The notes beneath the pieces were generated by a model. That model did no database searches. It was not told where the DNA came from and saw nothing but the letters and a program-made list of their open reading frames with translations. Below, in pieces: positions 8,712 through 17,735 of a stretch of 64,000 nucleotides of DNA. Source of the DNA: Agrobacterium tumefaciens (lineage in GTDB: Bacteria; Pseudomonadota; Alphaproteobacteria; Rhizobiales; Rhizobiaceae); assembly GCF_013318015.2 (NCBI RefSeq), contig NZ_CP115846.1, forward strand, positions 1 to 64,000, in the 5' to 3' direction. The position numbers and the translations under genes were made by a program. Each line of letters starts with the position of its first letter. The stretch's first letter is position 1.

Positions 8712-9929
8712 ATGGAACAGCAAAATTCATACCGAGCCCTCACCACAATTCCCGGTCTGACGCCTCTCATTTTCGCTGCTACCCTCTCGCGTCTGGCCGG
8801 ACGCATGTTCATTCTCACGTTGGTGCTGTTCGTGCTGGCGCGGTTCTCGTCACCGGCACTGGCCGGCTGGCTGACTTTCGCGGCAATCGTGCCTGGCCTG
8901 ATGGTTAGTCCAATCGCGGGTGTTCTGCTTGATCGCGTCGGACCGACGATAGCTGTCAGAATCGACATGATTGCCAGCGCCATATTGATTGCCGCAATCA
9001 GTACCGTGAGCTGGCTCAACTGGACGACGCCACCGGTCCTGTTCTTTCTGGTGATATTGTTTTCCCTCGCCGGTCCGTTGGGCGCAGCTGGCACCCGCAC
9101 CCTATTGCCTCGCCTGGTTCCGTCTCACGCACTCGATCGAGCAAATGCGCTGGATACGGCGGTCTATGCCGTCGTTGATGTCGTCGGGCCAGCGATGGCC
9201 GGCATCATTGTCGCGTGGCTTGGTCCTGAAAGTGCGATGTCCATGATCGCCCTCTTCTATGCAGGCGCGGCAATATGCATGTCCCTCGTACCGCTCCTTC
9301 CAGGTCTGGCGTCAGGGCAGGCGTCGTTCATGCGGCAGACTTTGGAAGGCATCCAGGTCGTGGCTCGGCAACCGACACTGCGCGGCCTTGCCATCTCCTA
9401 TTCGATGTATCAGATCACCTGGGGCGTTCTCTATGTCGTCGTTCCGGTTTTTGTCGCCAACCATTACGACACTTCCATTGGGAGTTCGGTGACAGGCTTC
9501 CTGTGGGCTGCGATGGGCATTGCCGGCGGGATTGGTGCGCTGTTCGCTGGGCACATACGAACGACCGGTCGCGAGCGTCACATTATGGCTATCGGAATGG
9601 TAATTACGGCCTTGGCGGCATGGCCCGTGGCAGCTGAGTTTGGGTTTGGCGGGCTGGCGATCGGCCTCATGCTTGCCGGCGTCATGTCCGGTCCGATCGA
9701 TGTTGCTCTTCTGACGCTTCGCCAGCGTCGAACCGATCCGCAACAACTCGGCCGCGTCATGTCGATTTCGATGAGCCTGAATCTGGCCGGTTTCCCTCTT
9801 GGTTCCGCCTTGGCCGGCATGGTGATCACGTCATCGCTGTCCACGACATTCGTTCTGGCGGGCATTGCCTCTGTCGTTGCGGCCGTCGCGACGATATCGA
9901 TCCCCTCCGACATCAAGGCTGTTGCCTGA
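8712..9929 (+). CDS. MFS transporter
   Basis: 405-residue inner-membrane protein of the major facilitator superfamily. About 12 hydrophobic segments are visible. The loop 2-3 motif appears as GVLLDRVGPTIAVRIDM (residues 70-90), and a central loop contains RQTLEGIQVVARQPTLRGL, typical of the MFS_3/enterobactin-exporter-like group. ATG 8712 is preceded by a weak CAGGTC, and the open frame upstream to 8634 encodes nothing membrane-like. The substrate is unknown; efflux of a small molecule is most likely. It stands alone after the resolvase and may be cargo. Confidence 0.88.
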   Translation: MEQQNSYRALTTIPGLTPLIFAATLSRLAGRMFILTLVLFVLARFSSPALAGWLTFAAIVPGLMVSPIAGVLLDRVGPTIAVRIDMIASAILIAAISTVSWLNWTTPPVLFFLVILFSLAGPLGAAGTRTLLPRLVPSHALDRANALDTAVYAVVDVVGPAMAGIIVAWLGPESAMSMIALFYAGAAICMSLVPLLPGLASGQASFMRQTLEGIQVVARQPTLRGLAISYSMYQITWGVLYVVVPVFVANHYDTSIGSSVTGFLWAAMGIAGGIGALFAGHIRTTGRERHIMAIGMVITALAAWPVAAEFGFGGLAIGLMLAGVMSGPIDVALLTLRQRRTDPQQLGRVMSISMSLNLAGFPLGSALAGMVITSSLSTTFVLAGIASVVAAVATISIPSDIKAVA

Positions 9930-10036
9930 TCAAGCGTTGTTCAGCGGGAAACCAACGCGACGCCCTCTGATGGCAACAATCTGGACAAACCGGACAATCC
10001 GCATTATCTTGGCTGTAGTCAAGAAGGAAGACGAAG

Positions 10037-10753
10037 ATGGTCGCTGTCACCCGTAAATCGCAGATGGGCGCAAAGCTGGAAGTCAATCCGGCTGCGGTAG
10101 CCGATGTTCTCAAGGTTCTGGCCCGACACAATCCAGGCCTTTCAAAGCAGGCTCTTGCGGCGACTGGCAAGGTCATGGCCGTGGTCTCTGCGGTAGCAGC
10201 GCGCCTTTCTGTCGAGCAACAGCGTCGGATTGCCGACGACGAAACGGAACTCGCCCATATTGTCGAAGCCGCCGTCGCCGAACTGGCTGCGAAGCCAGGT
10301 CATGTGCTCGCGGAGGTATCGGTCGAAAAGCCTGTGGAGGTCAGCCGAGGTGCTGGTCTGGGTCAATCGGTAGGCATTGAGGAAGGGCGCCGCAGGCTCG
10401 ACGAATTTGCGACGCCAACCCGCATCGAAGACTGGGCCGGTCCGGTCGCCGGTCCGGGCGATATCGAGAAAAAGTTCGGCACGAAGCGATCGACCTTACA
10501 CGACTGGCACAAGCGCGGAGCTGTAGTCGGTCTGCTCAAGGGCGAGCGAAAGCATGTCTTTCCCCTGGCTCAGTTTGTGGATGGCCGGCCGGTCGAGGGC
10601 ATGCCTCAGGTCACCAAAATCATCCGCAATCCGCGTTCAGCGTGGCAATGGTTGATCCAGCCGAAGCCAAGCATAGGCGGAACGCCGCTCGACAATCTCA
10701 AGATGGGCAATCTTGACGAGGTTCTGGATGCAGCTGAGCGCGATTTTGGTTGA
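10037..10753 (+). CDS. Xre/MbcA/ParS-type antitoxin
   Basis: 238 residues. Its C-terminal part (from RNPRSAWQWLIQPKPSIGGTP) is the toxin-binding domain of the Xre/MbcA/ParS antitoxins, with the usual W..L..P.....G..PLD pattern. The middle (DIEKKFGTKRSTLHDWHKRG) looks like a helix-turn-helix. The RES-domain toxin gene follows after 8 bases. A GAAGGAAGACGAAG ribosome-binding region supports ATG 10037. The protein is longer than a minimal MbcA because of about 100 extra N-terminal residues. Confidence 0.83.
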   Translation: MVAVTRKSQMGAKLEVNPAAVADVLKVLARHNPGLSKQALAATGKVMAVVSAVAARLSVEQQRRIADDETELAHIVEAAVAELAAKPGHVLAEVSVEKPVEVSRGAGLGQSVGIEEGRRRLDEFATPTRIEDWAGPVAGPGDIEKKFGTKRSTLHDWHKRGAVVGLLKGERKHVFPLAQFVDGRPVEGMPQVTKIIRNPRSAWQWLIQPKPSIGGTPLDNLKMGNLDEVLDAAERDFG

Positions 10754-10761
10754 GCTGAATC

Positions 10762-11346
10762 GTGAAACTTGATCCTCAAACGGTTCGGGAGCTCGCGCTT
10801 GCGTTTCTCCCTCAATCCTATCTCCGCATCATCCCTGTAGCCCACATGTCGACCCCGCTCGGCATGGGTTTCGGTCAATCGCGATTCTCAAGTCCAAACC
10901 AGATGTTCCGACTGCTTTATGCCGCATATGATCTCGCGACCGCGATTGCGGAGACGATCGTGCGCGACCGCTTCGAGGGGACGCAGGACCGAGTGCTGGA
11001 TGAGAGTGAAATCGAGGACTGGTCGGTCACTGAGGTGACGGCCACGGATGCTCTCATTCTTCTCGACCTGCGCACGACCGGCCTCCTGAGGTTGGGCGTC
11101 AGCACGGACGCAGCCCGGGGCAAGGAACATCAGGAAGGGCAGAGACTGAGCGAGTCGATCTTTCGATCCTATGCTGTCGATGGATTGCTCTATTCCTCAC
11201 GCCTCACTGCAACAGATTGCGTGGCGGTCTACGATCGGGCCGTCGGTGAGAAACTTGTCGCCTCTCCGGCGGTCGAGTTAGTTCGTCAAGCCGACCTGAT
11301 ACCCGCCCTGCGGTCTATCGGGGTGTCAATCCGGGCCGGGCGATAG
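10762..11346 (+). CDS. RES-domain toxin (NAD+ phosphorylase/NADase family)
   Basis: 194-residue RES-family protein. Family toxins degrade NAD+. The conserved core is visible as QSRFSSPNQMFRLLYAAYDL with TAIAETIVRDRF (Arg, Tyr and Glu of the active-site set), and a serine-containing YSSRL comes later. The start is GTG 10762, 8 bases after the Xre antitoxin, and a third gene begins 2 bases after its stop. It is expected to be toxic unless bound by the upstream partner. Confidence 0.85.
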   Translation: MKLDPQTVRELALAFLPQSYLRIIPVAHMSTPLGMGFGQSRFSSPNQMFRLLYAAYDLATAIAETIVRDRFEGTQDRVLDESEIEDWSVTEVTATDALILLDLRTTGLLRLGVSTDAARGKEHQEGQRLSESIFRSYAVDGLLYSSRLTATDCVAVYDRAVGEKLVASPAVELVRQADLIPALRSIGVSIRAGR

Positions 11347-11348
11347 GC

Positions 11349-12341
11349 ATGTCCGTTACAGTCACTTCCGCAAACTTCTCTGGACGATTTACGGCGTTGA
11401 ATGGCACGAAAACGTTGCCAGCGACACATGCCGACATCATCCGCTCGTTGCTGACCGTCGGCTATCCCAGCCGTCGAGCCGCTGTCCGCACCGTTGGCCC
11501 CTGGCGGGAGAAAATGCTGGTCGCGATGGCGACGGGCTATCTGGATGCCTCCTTGAACACGACGGCCTATTTTCGGAGTTTGGAGCAGTCGGAGAAGGTG
11601 GGGGTTTCGTTCCTTTTCGGCGAGGCGTTCACGCACTGGTATGCTCAGAGTCAGATGAGCGTGCAGTATCTCGTGCATGTCGCCGGCCTTGCCTCCTGCC
11701 GATGGGGATCCCCAACGGCTCCGGTCGCGCCGAAGGCTGGCGCAGCGCCTCCTCCTCCAAAATCGCGTCCCGACTTTATCGGCATCAAGCGAAGGGAACG
11801 CCATGTGTTCGAGAGTAAGGGTCGCATCCGAGCGCCAGCCGCAAGCACCGTTGCGAAGGCACTGGGGCAGGTTTCGGCGCTTCACACGGTCAACGGACGG
11901 GCGCCGACCACGCGCTGTGCAAACTTCTTCATGTTCAAGGCCGGTGGTGCAGAGGGCAGAGTGCTGGATCCGCCGGCAAAGGGTGACGGCATCACCGTGA
12001 CGTTTGATCTCTTCGAAGCGATTACACGAGCCTACTCCATTATCCTCGATCAGCCGGTACTTGATCTATCCGATCAGGTTGGTGCGGGTTATGTCGGCCG
12101 CGAGATCGATGATGGTGTGTTCTTGGGTATCGACAAGGAAATCCTTGCCTTGGTACAAGAGCGGCCCCCGACTGAAGCAACGCGTCGCAGGCGTGTCGCT
12201 CAGGTCTTCTCTGCCCTTGAAGGTCGGTCGCAGACCTATGCGGGTCGGCAGGATAGAAGTGTTTCGTCCGGTCTTGACGGGGTCCTGCTTCTTGACCGCC
12301 GTTCGCCGCGCTCCCTTCGACGCTTCCGGACGCTGGGTTAA
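11349..12341 (+). CDS. Unknown protein, third gene of the Xre-RES operon
   Basis: 330 residues, no family recognised. The start ATG is 2 bases after the RES stop, so it is almost certainly cotranscribed. A central RPDFIGIKRRERHVFESKGR segment has the spacing of a PD-(D/E)XK nuclease core (D ... ExK), but the rest of the fold cannot be confirmed by eye. The C-terminus is rich in Arg and Ser. It could be a nuclease added to the toxin-antitoxin pair or an unrelated passenger. Confidence 0.6.
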   Translation: MSVTVTSANFSGRFTALNGTKTLPATHADIIRSLLTVGYPSRRAAVRTVGPWREKMLVAMATGYLDASLNTTAYFRSLEQSEKVGVSFLFGEAFTHWYAQSQMSVQYLVHVAGLASCRWGSPTAPVAPKAGAAPPPPKSRPDFIGIKRRERHVFESKGRIRAPAASTVAKALGQVSALHTVNGRAPTTRCANFFMFKAGGAEGRVLDPPAKGDGITVTFDLFEAITRAYSIILDQPVLDLSDQVGAGYVGREIDDGVFLGIDKEILALVQERPPTEATRRRRVAQVFSALEGRSQTYAGRQDRSVSSGLDGVLLLDRRSPRSLRRFRTLG

Positions 12342-12438
12342 ATGGCCGACTTTATGTCGGGGTGTTGGTTTCACCTTCTGACCAGGGAATTCATGTAAAT
12401 TACTACAACCCCATAATTCCATCAGAGATGCTCGCTCC

Positions 12439-12843
12439 ATGACGACCCTTCTTGGCCTCACCTATATCTCAAATGAAAAAGTGCCGCTCGCGGACCTGGA
12501 CGACTATGTAACCGTCCAAGTGCCGAGTGCTGGGTTTGATCAGCACCTCGGAAATCATGCACCATGGTTTTGGTCGATCGATAGGAGAGGCGGCGGCGGC
12601 GTGGATTTCAAGCAAGGGAAATATGACTATTGGGTGCGCCGGATCGGTTCCAACCAACCAATAGGTTTTCCGGTGCTGACACCGACCTCAAAAGAGGAGG
12701 GCTGGATCTCAGTCATGGACGGCCGACATCGCATAATGGCAATTGTCGATAGCGGTAGGCAGGCCTTTGCAGCGAGACTTCCCAGATCATTGCTGGGAAC
12801 GGCGCAAATGATAATTTCAGGCCTCGAAATCTTTGATCTGTAG
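12439..12843 (+). CDS. Small protein with ParB-like GRHR motif
   Basis: 134 residues. WISVMDGRHRIMAIVDSG (about 90-107) resembles the DGRHR nucleotide-binding segment of ParB/sulfiredoxin-like folds. The rest is not recognised. It stands alone, 97 bases after the preceding gene and convergent with the leftward operon that ends at 12872. Function unknown. Confidence 0.55.
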   Translation: MTTLLGLTYISNEKVPLADLDDYVTVQVPSAGFDQHLGNHAPWFWSIDRRGGGGVDFKQGKYDYWVRRIGSNQPIGFPVLTPTSKEEGWISVMDGRHRIMAIVDSGRQAFAARLPRSLLGTAQMIISGLEIFDL

Positions 12844-12871
12844 ACTACAGACGGCGCCGAGGCGCCCCCTG

Positions 12872-13264
12872 TTAGTCTTCTCCGTCGACGACCATCGAAG
12901 TCGGGAAGCCACCATGAGGCTTCGCAATGAACGCCAGGCGCGCTTTGCGGAGTGGCCACGTCTTGTCACGCCACCAGTAAAACTCCAGATGCGATCTGCC
13001 CTGCGCGCGGATTTCCGACTCGATATCGCGGCTCTCACGTGAGCCCGGGACAGCAAGAAAAGTTCCCGTCACGATGCAGCGGGTGCTGCTCCTGGCGGTG
13101 GGTTCCGTGTCGAAAACAGCGTCTCCGATGCAAACGCCCATAAAATCCCTGCTGCGCTGTCCCTCAGGGGTCTCAATGCTGAGATCAGCCGACTTACGAT
13201 CAAAGTAGATTTTCACCCGGCTACCGATCTCAGGTGGCTGACGCGAGACGTGCGGGATATCCAT
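12872..13264 (-). CDS. Unknown 130-residue protein, last gene of the Abi-PLD operon
   Basis: No family recognised. A mixed, probably beta-rich sequence with RVKIYFDRKSADLSIETPEG and HLEFYWWRDKTWPLRKARLAF. The ATG at 13264 lies 3 bases after the stop of the PLD gene, with AGGA correctly spaced inside that gene's end, so it is translated from the same message. In that position it could be an accessory or immunity protein; this is inference. Confidence 0.6.
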   Translation of the reverse strand: MDIPHVSRQPPEIGSRVKIYFDRKSADLSIETPEGQRSRDFMGVCIGDAVFDTEPTARSSTRCIVTGTFLAVPGSRESRDIESEIRAQGRSHLEFYWWRDKTWPLRKARLAFIAKPHGGFPTSMVVDGED

Positions 13265-13267
13265 TTT

Positions 13268-14482
13268 CTAATCCTCTAAAGACTGCATTGACAGCTGTGG
13301 GGTGGTCGCAAGCGCATCTGGGGAGTTGTCTTGCGCCGCCGGAAGGTCGAAACGCGAGTCGGTGAGATCGAGCGCACCATACCGCATCATCGATTTCTCG
13401 AGCCGATCGAATATCCACCTATAGGCCTGTGGCGTGAGCTCCATATGCGGTTTTCTCATGATGGCGCGCCGCGGATTGAGATTGCCTCCACTGCCGGCGT
13501 TCAGATTGCGTTGCGTTGGCGCAAAAGAATTCGGACCAAGTTCGGTCATCATATCGACCATGGACACTCCTGCCGAAAGCGGTCCGTTAATGAAGACGGG
13601 ATCGTGGACGCGAACGTAGTGAGGCCAATTCTCCTTCCATACTCTCACCGACACGTCGGCTGGTGTGGCGTCATCCAGAATTGGTCTGTGTTCCCTGCTA
13701 ATGGCGCGCCCGTAGATAATGTAGTCGCTCCGCGCCTGAACCATACGAGCCATGAACATGATGGCCCCCTCTCGAACCTGGCGTGGCCGCTTTCCACTCG
13801 GGTACGTGCATGCCCAATGCGAACCGGAGCGAATAACCTCCTCGTCGATCCCCATAGATAGCGACACGCGGTTGTCCGCTCTTCCGAAGAATTTGACGAA
13901 AGACTGCATAGGCGCATCGGTCGGAGGCTCCAGTACGAACGGCGATGTCGAATTCACCGTCTCTCCGAAGTCGGGTAGAGAAATGCTATCTCTCGTCCCG
14001 ACACGGTACGGGGCGAGAATTTGCCGCCATCGCTCGATATCGGCTTGCGACAGATCGTGTCTGGTGCTGGCCCATAAGCGGTCGAAATAATTCTGGCACT
14101 GTGCGGCGATGAAGTGGTCATCAGCGGCGAAGCCGAACTCCTTATTCTGAAACATGGCGGCTTCGGTGAGATTCGCGCTTGTTACGATCGCCCGCTTGCC
14201 GCCGAAGATATACATTTTGGAATGGACGCCGACGACTCCCCGGATTTTCGCTCCGCTTCGGAGAAGGAGAGACAGCGCATCCATATCGCTTACCCCCGCA
14301 TTGAAGGCGTTGAGGTCGAATCGAGTGATGACGCGAAGATCACGAGGGCAATGCGCGAAAATCAGGCGCTCTACGGTCTGCTTCTTGATGAACGGACATA
14401 CGATCAGAACCGTTTCCGGTCTTTCCCGCATCCCGATATCCAGTTCGTCCGACCATCCAGAATCCACCAATTTGAAGCTCAA
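13268..14482 (-). CDS. Phospholipase D-like protein (single HKD motif)
   Basis: About 404 residues with a phospholipase D signature, VHSKMYIFGGKRAIVTSANLT (His, Lys and downstream Asn near residue 90), and an N-terminal stretch (VLIVCPFIKKQTVERLI) like other PLD-superfamily effectors. Only one HKD-type motif is evident, so it may dimerise to form an active site, as PLD nucleases do. It probably starts at TTG 14482 (GGAAGGA six bases upstream); TTG 14488 and ATG 14431 are alternatives. It lies 15 bases after an Abi/HEPN gene and 3 bases before a small unknown gene, all leftward. Confidence 0.75.
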   Translation of the reverse strand: MSFKLVDSGWSDELDIGMRERPETVLIVCPFIKKQTVERLIFAHCPRDLRVITRFDLNAFNAGVSDMDALSLLLRSGAKIRGVVGVHSKMYIFGGKRAIVTSANLTEAAMFQNKEFGFAADDHFIAAQCQNYFDRLWASTRHDLSQADIERWRQILAPYRVGTRDSISLPDFGETVNSTSPFVLEPPTDAPMQSFVKFFGRADNRVSLSMGIDEEVIRSGSHWACTYPSGKRPRQVREGAIMFMARMVQARSDYIIYGRAISREHRPILDDATPADVSVRVWKENWPHYVRVHDPVFINGPLSAGVSMVDMMTELGPNSFAPTQRNLNAGSGGNLNPRRAIMRKPHMELTPQAYRWIFDRLEKSMMRYGALDLTDSRFDLPAAQDNSPDALATTPQLSMQSLED

Positions 14483-14497
14483 GTGCAATCCTTCCGG

Positions 14498-15574
14498 TCA
14501 ATAGCGGCGGTGTGCGCGCAAAATCGCGCCTGTGGCCTTGCCTGATGCGGCCTCAATCCCGACGAGAATCTGGATACGCGGCTTCTGGAGTTCCTTCACC
14601 GCCAAGGCGAGCGGGGTGGCGTCATCCATTTGCGTCCATCGGTCCGCGAGGTTGGCCACCTTGACCAGGTCCGAAACCGTATGATCATTAAGATCGATCA
14701 TCCCACCCAACCTCTTTGCGCACTCTGTGATGAAGCGGATGGCGTCTACTACTGTGAGCGCCGCGATCGGACGCCCGTCATCGTCGAGGCAGATGATTGC
14801 CTGATGCTTTTCGTCGAGCAGCTCGGCCAGCTCACTCAAACCCGTTTCCGGCCTGACTGGCACGAACCCCGGATCGAGCTTCGCGGCCAGCGTGTTGGCA
14901 TTGGTGCCGTCCCGGCGAGGGCGCGTTCTGACGACGGTGCTGAGAGTGGAGTGATGCTTCATCCAGGTTGCCGTTTCGGCGCATCGTAATTCGATCAGCC
15001 GCACGATCTTGGCATGAATGTCAGTCACGTTTAGATCAAGAACCGGTTCGTGATGGGCCACGCGATTCCGGAAGACATTGATCGGCTTTACCAGGTTCTG
15101 GATTTCCTGGCGGCTTTCGCCGTGCTGTAGATGGGGGAAAGCGATATTGACGGTGGTGCGCCAGAGGCCACCATATTCCGGCCGAAAGAGGTTCGACCAA
15201 AAATCGAAGGTGAGCGTCGCGACGATCTGGTCACGTGCTGCGCCCGCGCCCGCCCTTTGTATCGCCTTGTCGAGCGTCGCCAAGCCATTCCCTGTCAGAG
15301 TTTGATCGCGGAATGTGGCGTCCTGATGCCAGTTCGCTCCGAACCTTGCGACAAGGATCCCGTCGACGGCATTTCGCAGTGTCACTTCTGCCACATTAAG
15401 CGGATAGAGGAACGCTTTGGCAACCCGGGCGTTGTAGAGATACAGCGCCATCGCATATTCTTCGTGATTGCCGCCCTTTGCAAGGTAAGTTGCGAAGCGC
15501 GGCTCGGAAATCGAGGCACGGATGGCCTGCAGTTGCGCCGGCAGGTAGGGAAAAGGAACTTGACTTTCTGCCAT
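14498..15574 (-). CDS. Abi-family protein: HEPN-like domain plus CBS-like C-terminus
   Basis: 358 residues from ATG 15574; a GTG at 15640 is less likely. The N-terminal 200 residues match the Abi/AbiD-like family (ALYLYNARVAKAFLYPLNVAE and TLRNAVDGILVARFGANW), with the HEPN ribonuclease motif in FRNRVAHHEP (R-x4-H). The C-terminal part (AIICLDDDGRPIAALTVVDAI) looks like a CBS ligand-binding domain. Abi-family members are linked to abortive phage infection. It is the first gene of a tight leftward operon with a PLD protein and a small unknown protein. Confidence 0.78.
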   Translation of the reverse strand: MAESQVPFPYLPAQLQAIRASISEPRFATYLAKGGNHEEYAMALYLYNARVAKAFLYPLNVAEVTLRNAVDGILVARFGANWHQDATFRDQTLTGNGLATLDKAIQRAGAGAARDQIVATLTFDFWSNLFRPEYGGLWRTTVNIAFPHLQHGESRQEIQNLVKPINVFRNRVAHHEPVLDLNVTDIHAKIVRLIELRCAETATWMKHHSTLSTVVRTRPRRDGTNANTLAAKLDPGFVPVRPETGLSELAELLDEKHQAIICLDDDGRPIAALTVVDAIRFITECAKRLGGMIDLNDHTVSDLVKVANLADRWTQMDDATPLALAVKELQKPRIQILVGIEAASGKATGAILRAHRRY

Positions 15575-15796
15575 ATTACGTAGATAACTACTCCAAAGCA
15601 GTCGAACAGGCCCCACTGGCTTGCCATGCGCCTTCGACACCGATATTTGTGCACCAGGTCAGGCCAGTCCTCACCTGGTGTTTCAATTTCTAAGATATGA
15701 TTCGTGCAGCCGCTAGCAACAGAGTTGCTCGGATGTTGCCGCTGTAAGGCGAACCCCTTTCCGGAATTTGCGAATGCTCGACGTCCGCTTCTCGCA

Positions 15797-16363
15797 TTAT
15801 TGCACGGTCTGACTGCGCTTAATGGTTTGCGCCAGGGCGTCGACAACCTGCGGGAACCGTTCCGGTTCGCGTATGGCCGCCTTGATCTCATCGGCCCAGC
15901 CCGGGTTTGACATGCCCCATTTGCCCATCGCACCCCCGTCGATTCCGCGATGGCGGATAAGAAACTCGCTGATCATGGCCGGCACGCGTGCGGTAATGAA
16001 TTTTGCGTTGGTTGGCTTTGCCCTTGCTATGATGACGAACGCACTCGCGAGACTTTCCAAATCATCTTCCTTGGCGAGTTCTTTCATCAATTCGAGGACG
16101 GCGCCCGAGGGCGTATTGTAAGCCTTGGAGCCATGCTCGGCGATCGCCCTCGCGATCCGTTCGGCTGCGTCGACGTTCACTTTAGGCACCTCTTCGCTAA
16201 GGCCGGCGAGCGCTTCGGCCCTGGCCCGGCGCTCGGCAGCGAGTTTCTTGACATCTTCGGCATCTACCACGGTTGGAACCCATACGGTCACCTTCTGCCA
16301 TCCTTCCGCCGCGCGCAGTTCGCGCTGCCGCTTCATGCGGTCCGTGACTGTCCTGTCGCCCAT
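15797..16363 (-). CDS. Probable DNA-binding protein, antitoxin-like N-terminus, unknown function
   Basis: 188 residues. The start (TDRMKRQRELRAAEGWQKVTVWVP) resembles the ribbon-helix-helix N-terminus of RHH antitoxins, followed by an Ala/Arg-rich helix and an unrecognised C-terminus. The ATG has a GGAG six bases upstream, and that site overlaps a palindrome (16371-16387). The promoter overlaps a second half-copy, so autoregulation is likely. No toxin gene is adjacent: a 222-base gap separates it from the Abi gene. Confidence 0.6.
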   Translation of the reverse strand: MGDRTVTDRMKRQRELRAAEGWQKVTVWVPTVVDAEDVKKLAAERRARAEALAGLSEEVPKVNVDAAERIARAIAEHGSKAYNTPSGAVLELMKELAKEDDLESLASAFVIIARAKPTNAKFITARVPAMISEFLIRHRGIDGGAMGKWGMSNPGWADEIKAAIREPERFPQVVDALAQTIKRSQTVQ

Positions 16364-16370
16364 ATAAACT

Positions 16371-16419
16371 CCGTAGTACGACTACGGGGCAACATAGTGC
16401 GTAAACCTACTACGGTCAA
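16371..16419 (-). promoter_or_regulatory. Promoter with two CCGTAGT operator boxes
   Basis: On the minus strand: -35 TTGACC (16414-16419), 17-bp spacer, -10 TATGTT (16391-16396). The palindrome CCGTAGT-ACG-ACTACGG (16371-16387) lies between the -10 and the start codon, over the ribosome-binding site. A further CTACTACGG copy (about 16408-16415) touches the -35. This is a classic layout for repression by the gene's own product. Confidence 0.65.
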
Positions 16420-16755
16420 CCTCAAAATGTGTCTTTTAAGTATGATCCAGCTTCCCTCCCCATCGGCGGGCTGCTGCTGCATCATTATCTTCGCCCCGTG
16501 TAAAGCGACCGCCCAGGCCACGCGAATGATCGGCAGAGACTTAGCGCTTTAAATGATGGCCTGATCTCGCATTGTTATTTCTGCAGTCTCCAGTGTCACA
16601 ACCTCGGGCCGAGCATCGGAAGGTGCATTCGGAATTCGGTTGAGCGCGGAGTGGGACCCGACGTAGAGTCAGCGGATTTTCGGGCGCTCTTCTCCAGATC
16701 CGGCTACGAAATGATGGCATCAAAACGTCGCCTGTGGCAATTCAAGGTCAGTCCT
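16420..16755. other. Gap without a gene
   Basis: 336 bases between the promoter of the antitoxin-like gene and the 3' end of the ImmA pseudogene. I see no open frame that looks coding, no clear repeat and no terminator. Confidence 0.5.
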
Positions 16756-17629
16756 TCAACGCTTGAAGCGTGGGGTCCAGCTTTCAATTAATTCTTGCTG
16801 TTCGTCCTCTTCGTCAGGCTCCAATTCCTGCCCAATCTTGGTAGACGTCAAAATTGTGAGCACTTTCCCGTAGGCGCCAAGGCCAAGGGACTCTTCCTTG
16901 ACCGTCTCGCGTGTGGGGCCTCCGAGCCACTCTCGGACATCGATCTCATCCTTGACCCGCTCTCTAGAGGCGACGCGCCTCGGATCAGCAGCAAGCGTGG
17001 CAGTTACCGTACCCATGGGCAACTCGATACCCTTGCGAAGCCAGTCAAGTTTTGGGAGAGATTTCATGGCCTCGGACATGAAGCAATAATCAATGACACC
17101 GCCGGTGCTTATGATCACGGCAGTAGCAGCATCGCCTACTTCCGCGTCCCGGATCGCTGCAGCCGTCCTTGAGGTTATACAGAGATCCGCGACGACTTCG
17201 ATAGCTGCCAGGCCGGGCTCCCGGCGGTCAATCTCCTTGCGGAACGGCTGTTCCGGCATCAACAGCCCGGCCGCGAAGTGATCGGCTTCAAGCTCGTAGG
17301 GATCATTCGTGACGAATCCGCCGCGAGAAACGTGAATGCCGTTCTGAATAACCTGATCCACGTGACCCGGGAGAAAATAATGGCCAAGCTCGTGGGCAAC
17401 GCTGAAACCCTTCGCTGCGGATATGGGTGGCGTAGACTATGCCGAAATCGTTTCCGTGCCGTAGCAGCATACCCGACACGCCGCCGACTGTCTCCGGCTT
17501 ACCCTCCACCATGATGTCACGGCTCGCCGCTATCGCAAAAGGATCGACCGGAAGAGACAAGAGTTCCTCCTCCTTAAGCAGAGCCTCGGCGCGTTGCCTT
17601 GCCATCTTGAGGCTGAATACCTTGCTCAT
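16756..17629 (-). pseudogene. ImmA/IrrE-family metallopeptidase gene, frameshifted
   Basis: The first part (MSKVFSLKMARQRAEALLKE ... VGGVSGMLLRHGNDFGIVYAT) and the second part (FSVAHELGHYFLPG with VDQVIQNGIHVSRGGF, and ELEADHFAAGLLMP) together give a complete ImmA/IrrE protein: zinc motif HELGH and downstream ExxxxD/A helix. They are in different frames, with the shift at about 17405-17430, just before the HELGH motif. Either the gene is dead or there is a one-base sequencing error. These peptidases cleave partner XRE repressors; the partner gene upstream is also truncated, which favours real decay. Confidence 0.8.
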
Positions 17630-17735
17630 TCACGAGAACCTTTTTTCTCAGCCGCGCGTTTGGCGAGCATCTGTAGGAAGTCCTTCGCAATTTCACGGTC
17701 ATTTCCTGTCAGTATTGCCAGGAGGGCCTTGAAGC
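17626..17735 (-). pseudogene. 3' fragment of the XRE partner gene of the ImmA pair
   Basis: Reading leftward, FKALLAILTGNDREIAKDF and LQMLAKRAAEKKGSRE end in TGA that overlaps the ATG of the ImmA gene (ATGA). The sequence looks like the C-terminal tail of an XRE-type regulator. Its upstream part is replaced at about 17735 by tyrosine-recombinase sequence, so the gene was cut by the insertion or deletion that brought in the recombinase trio. Confidence 0.55.
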
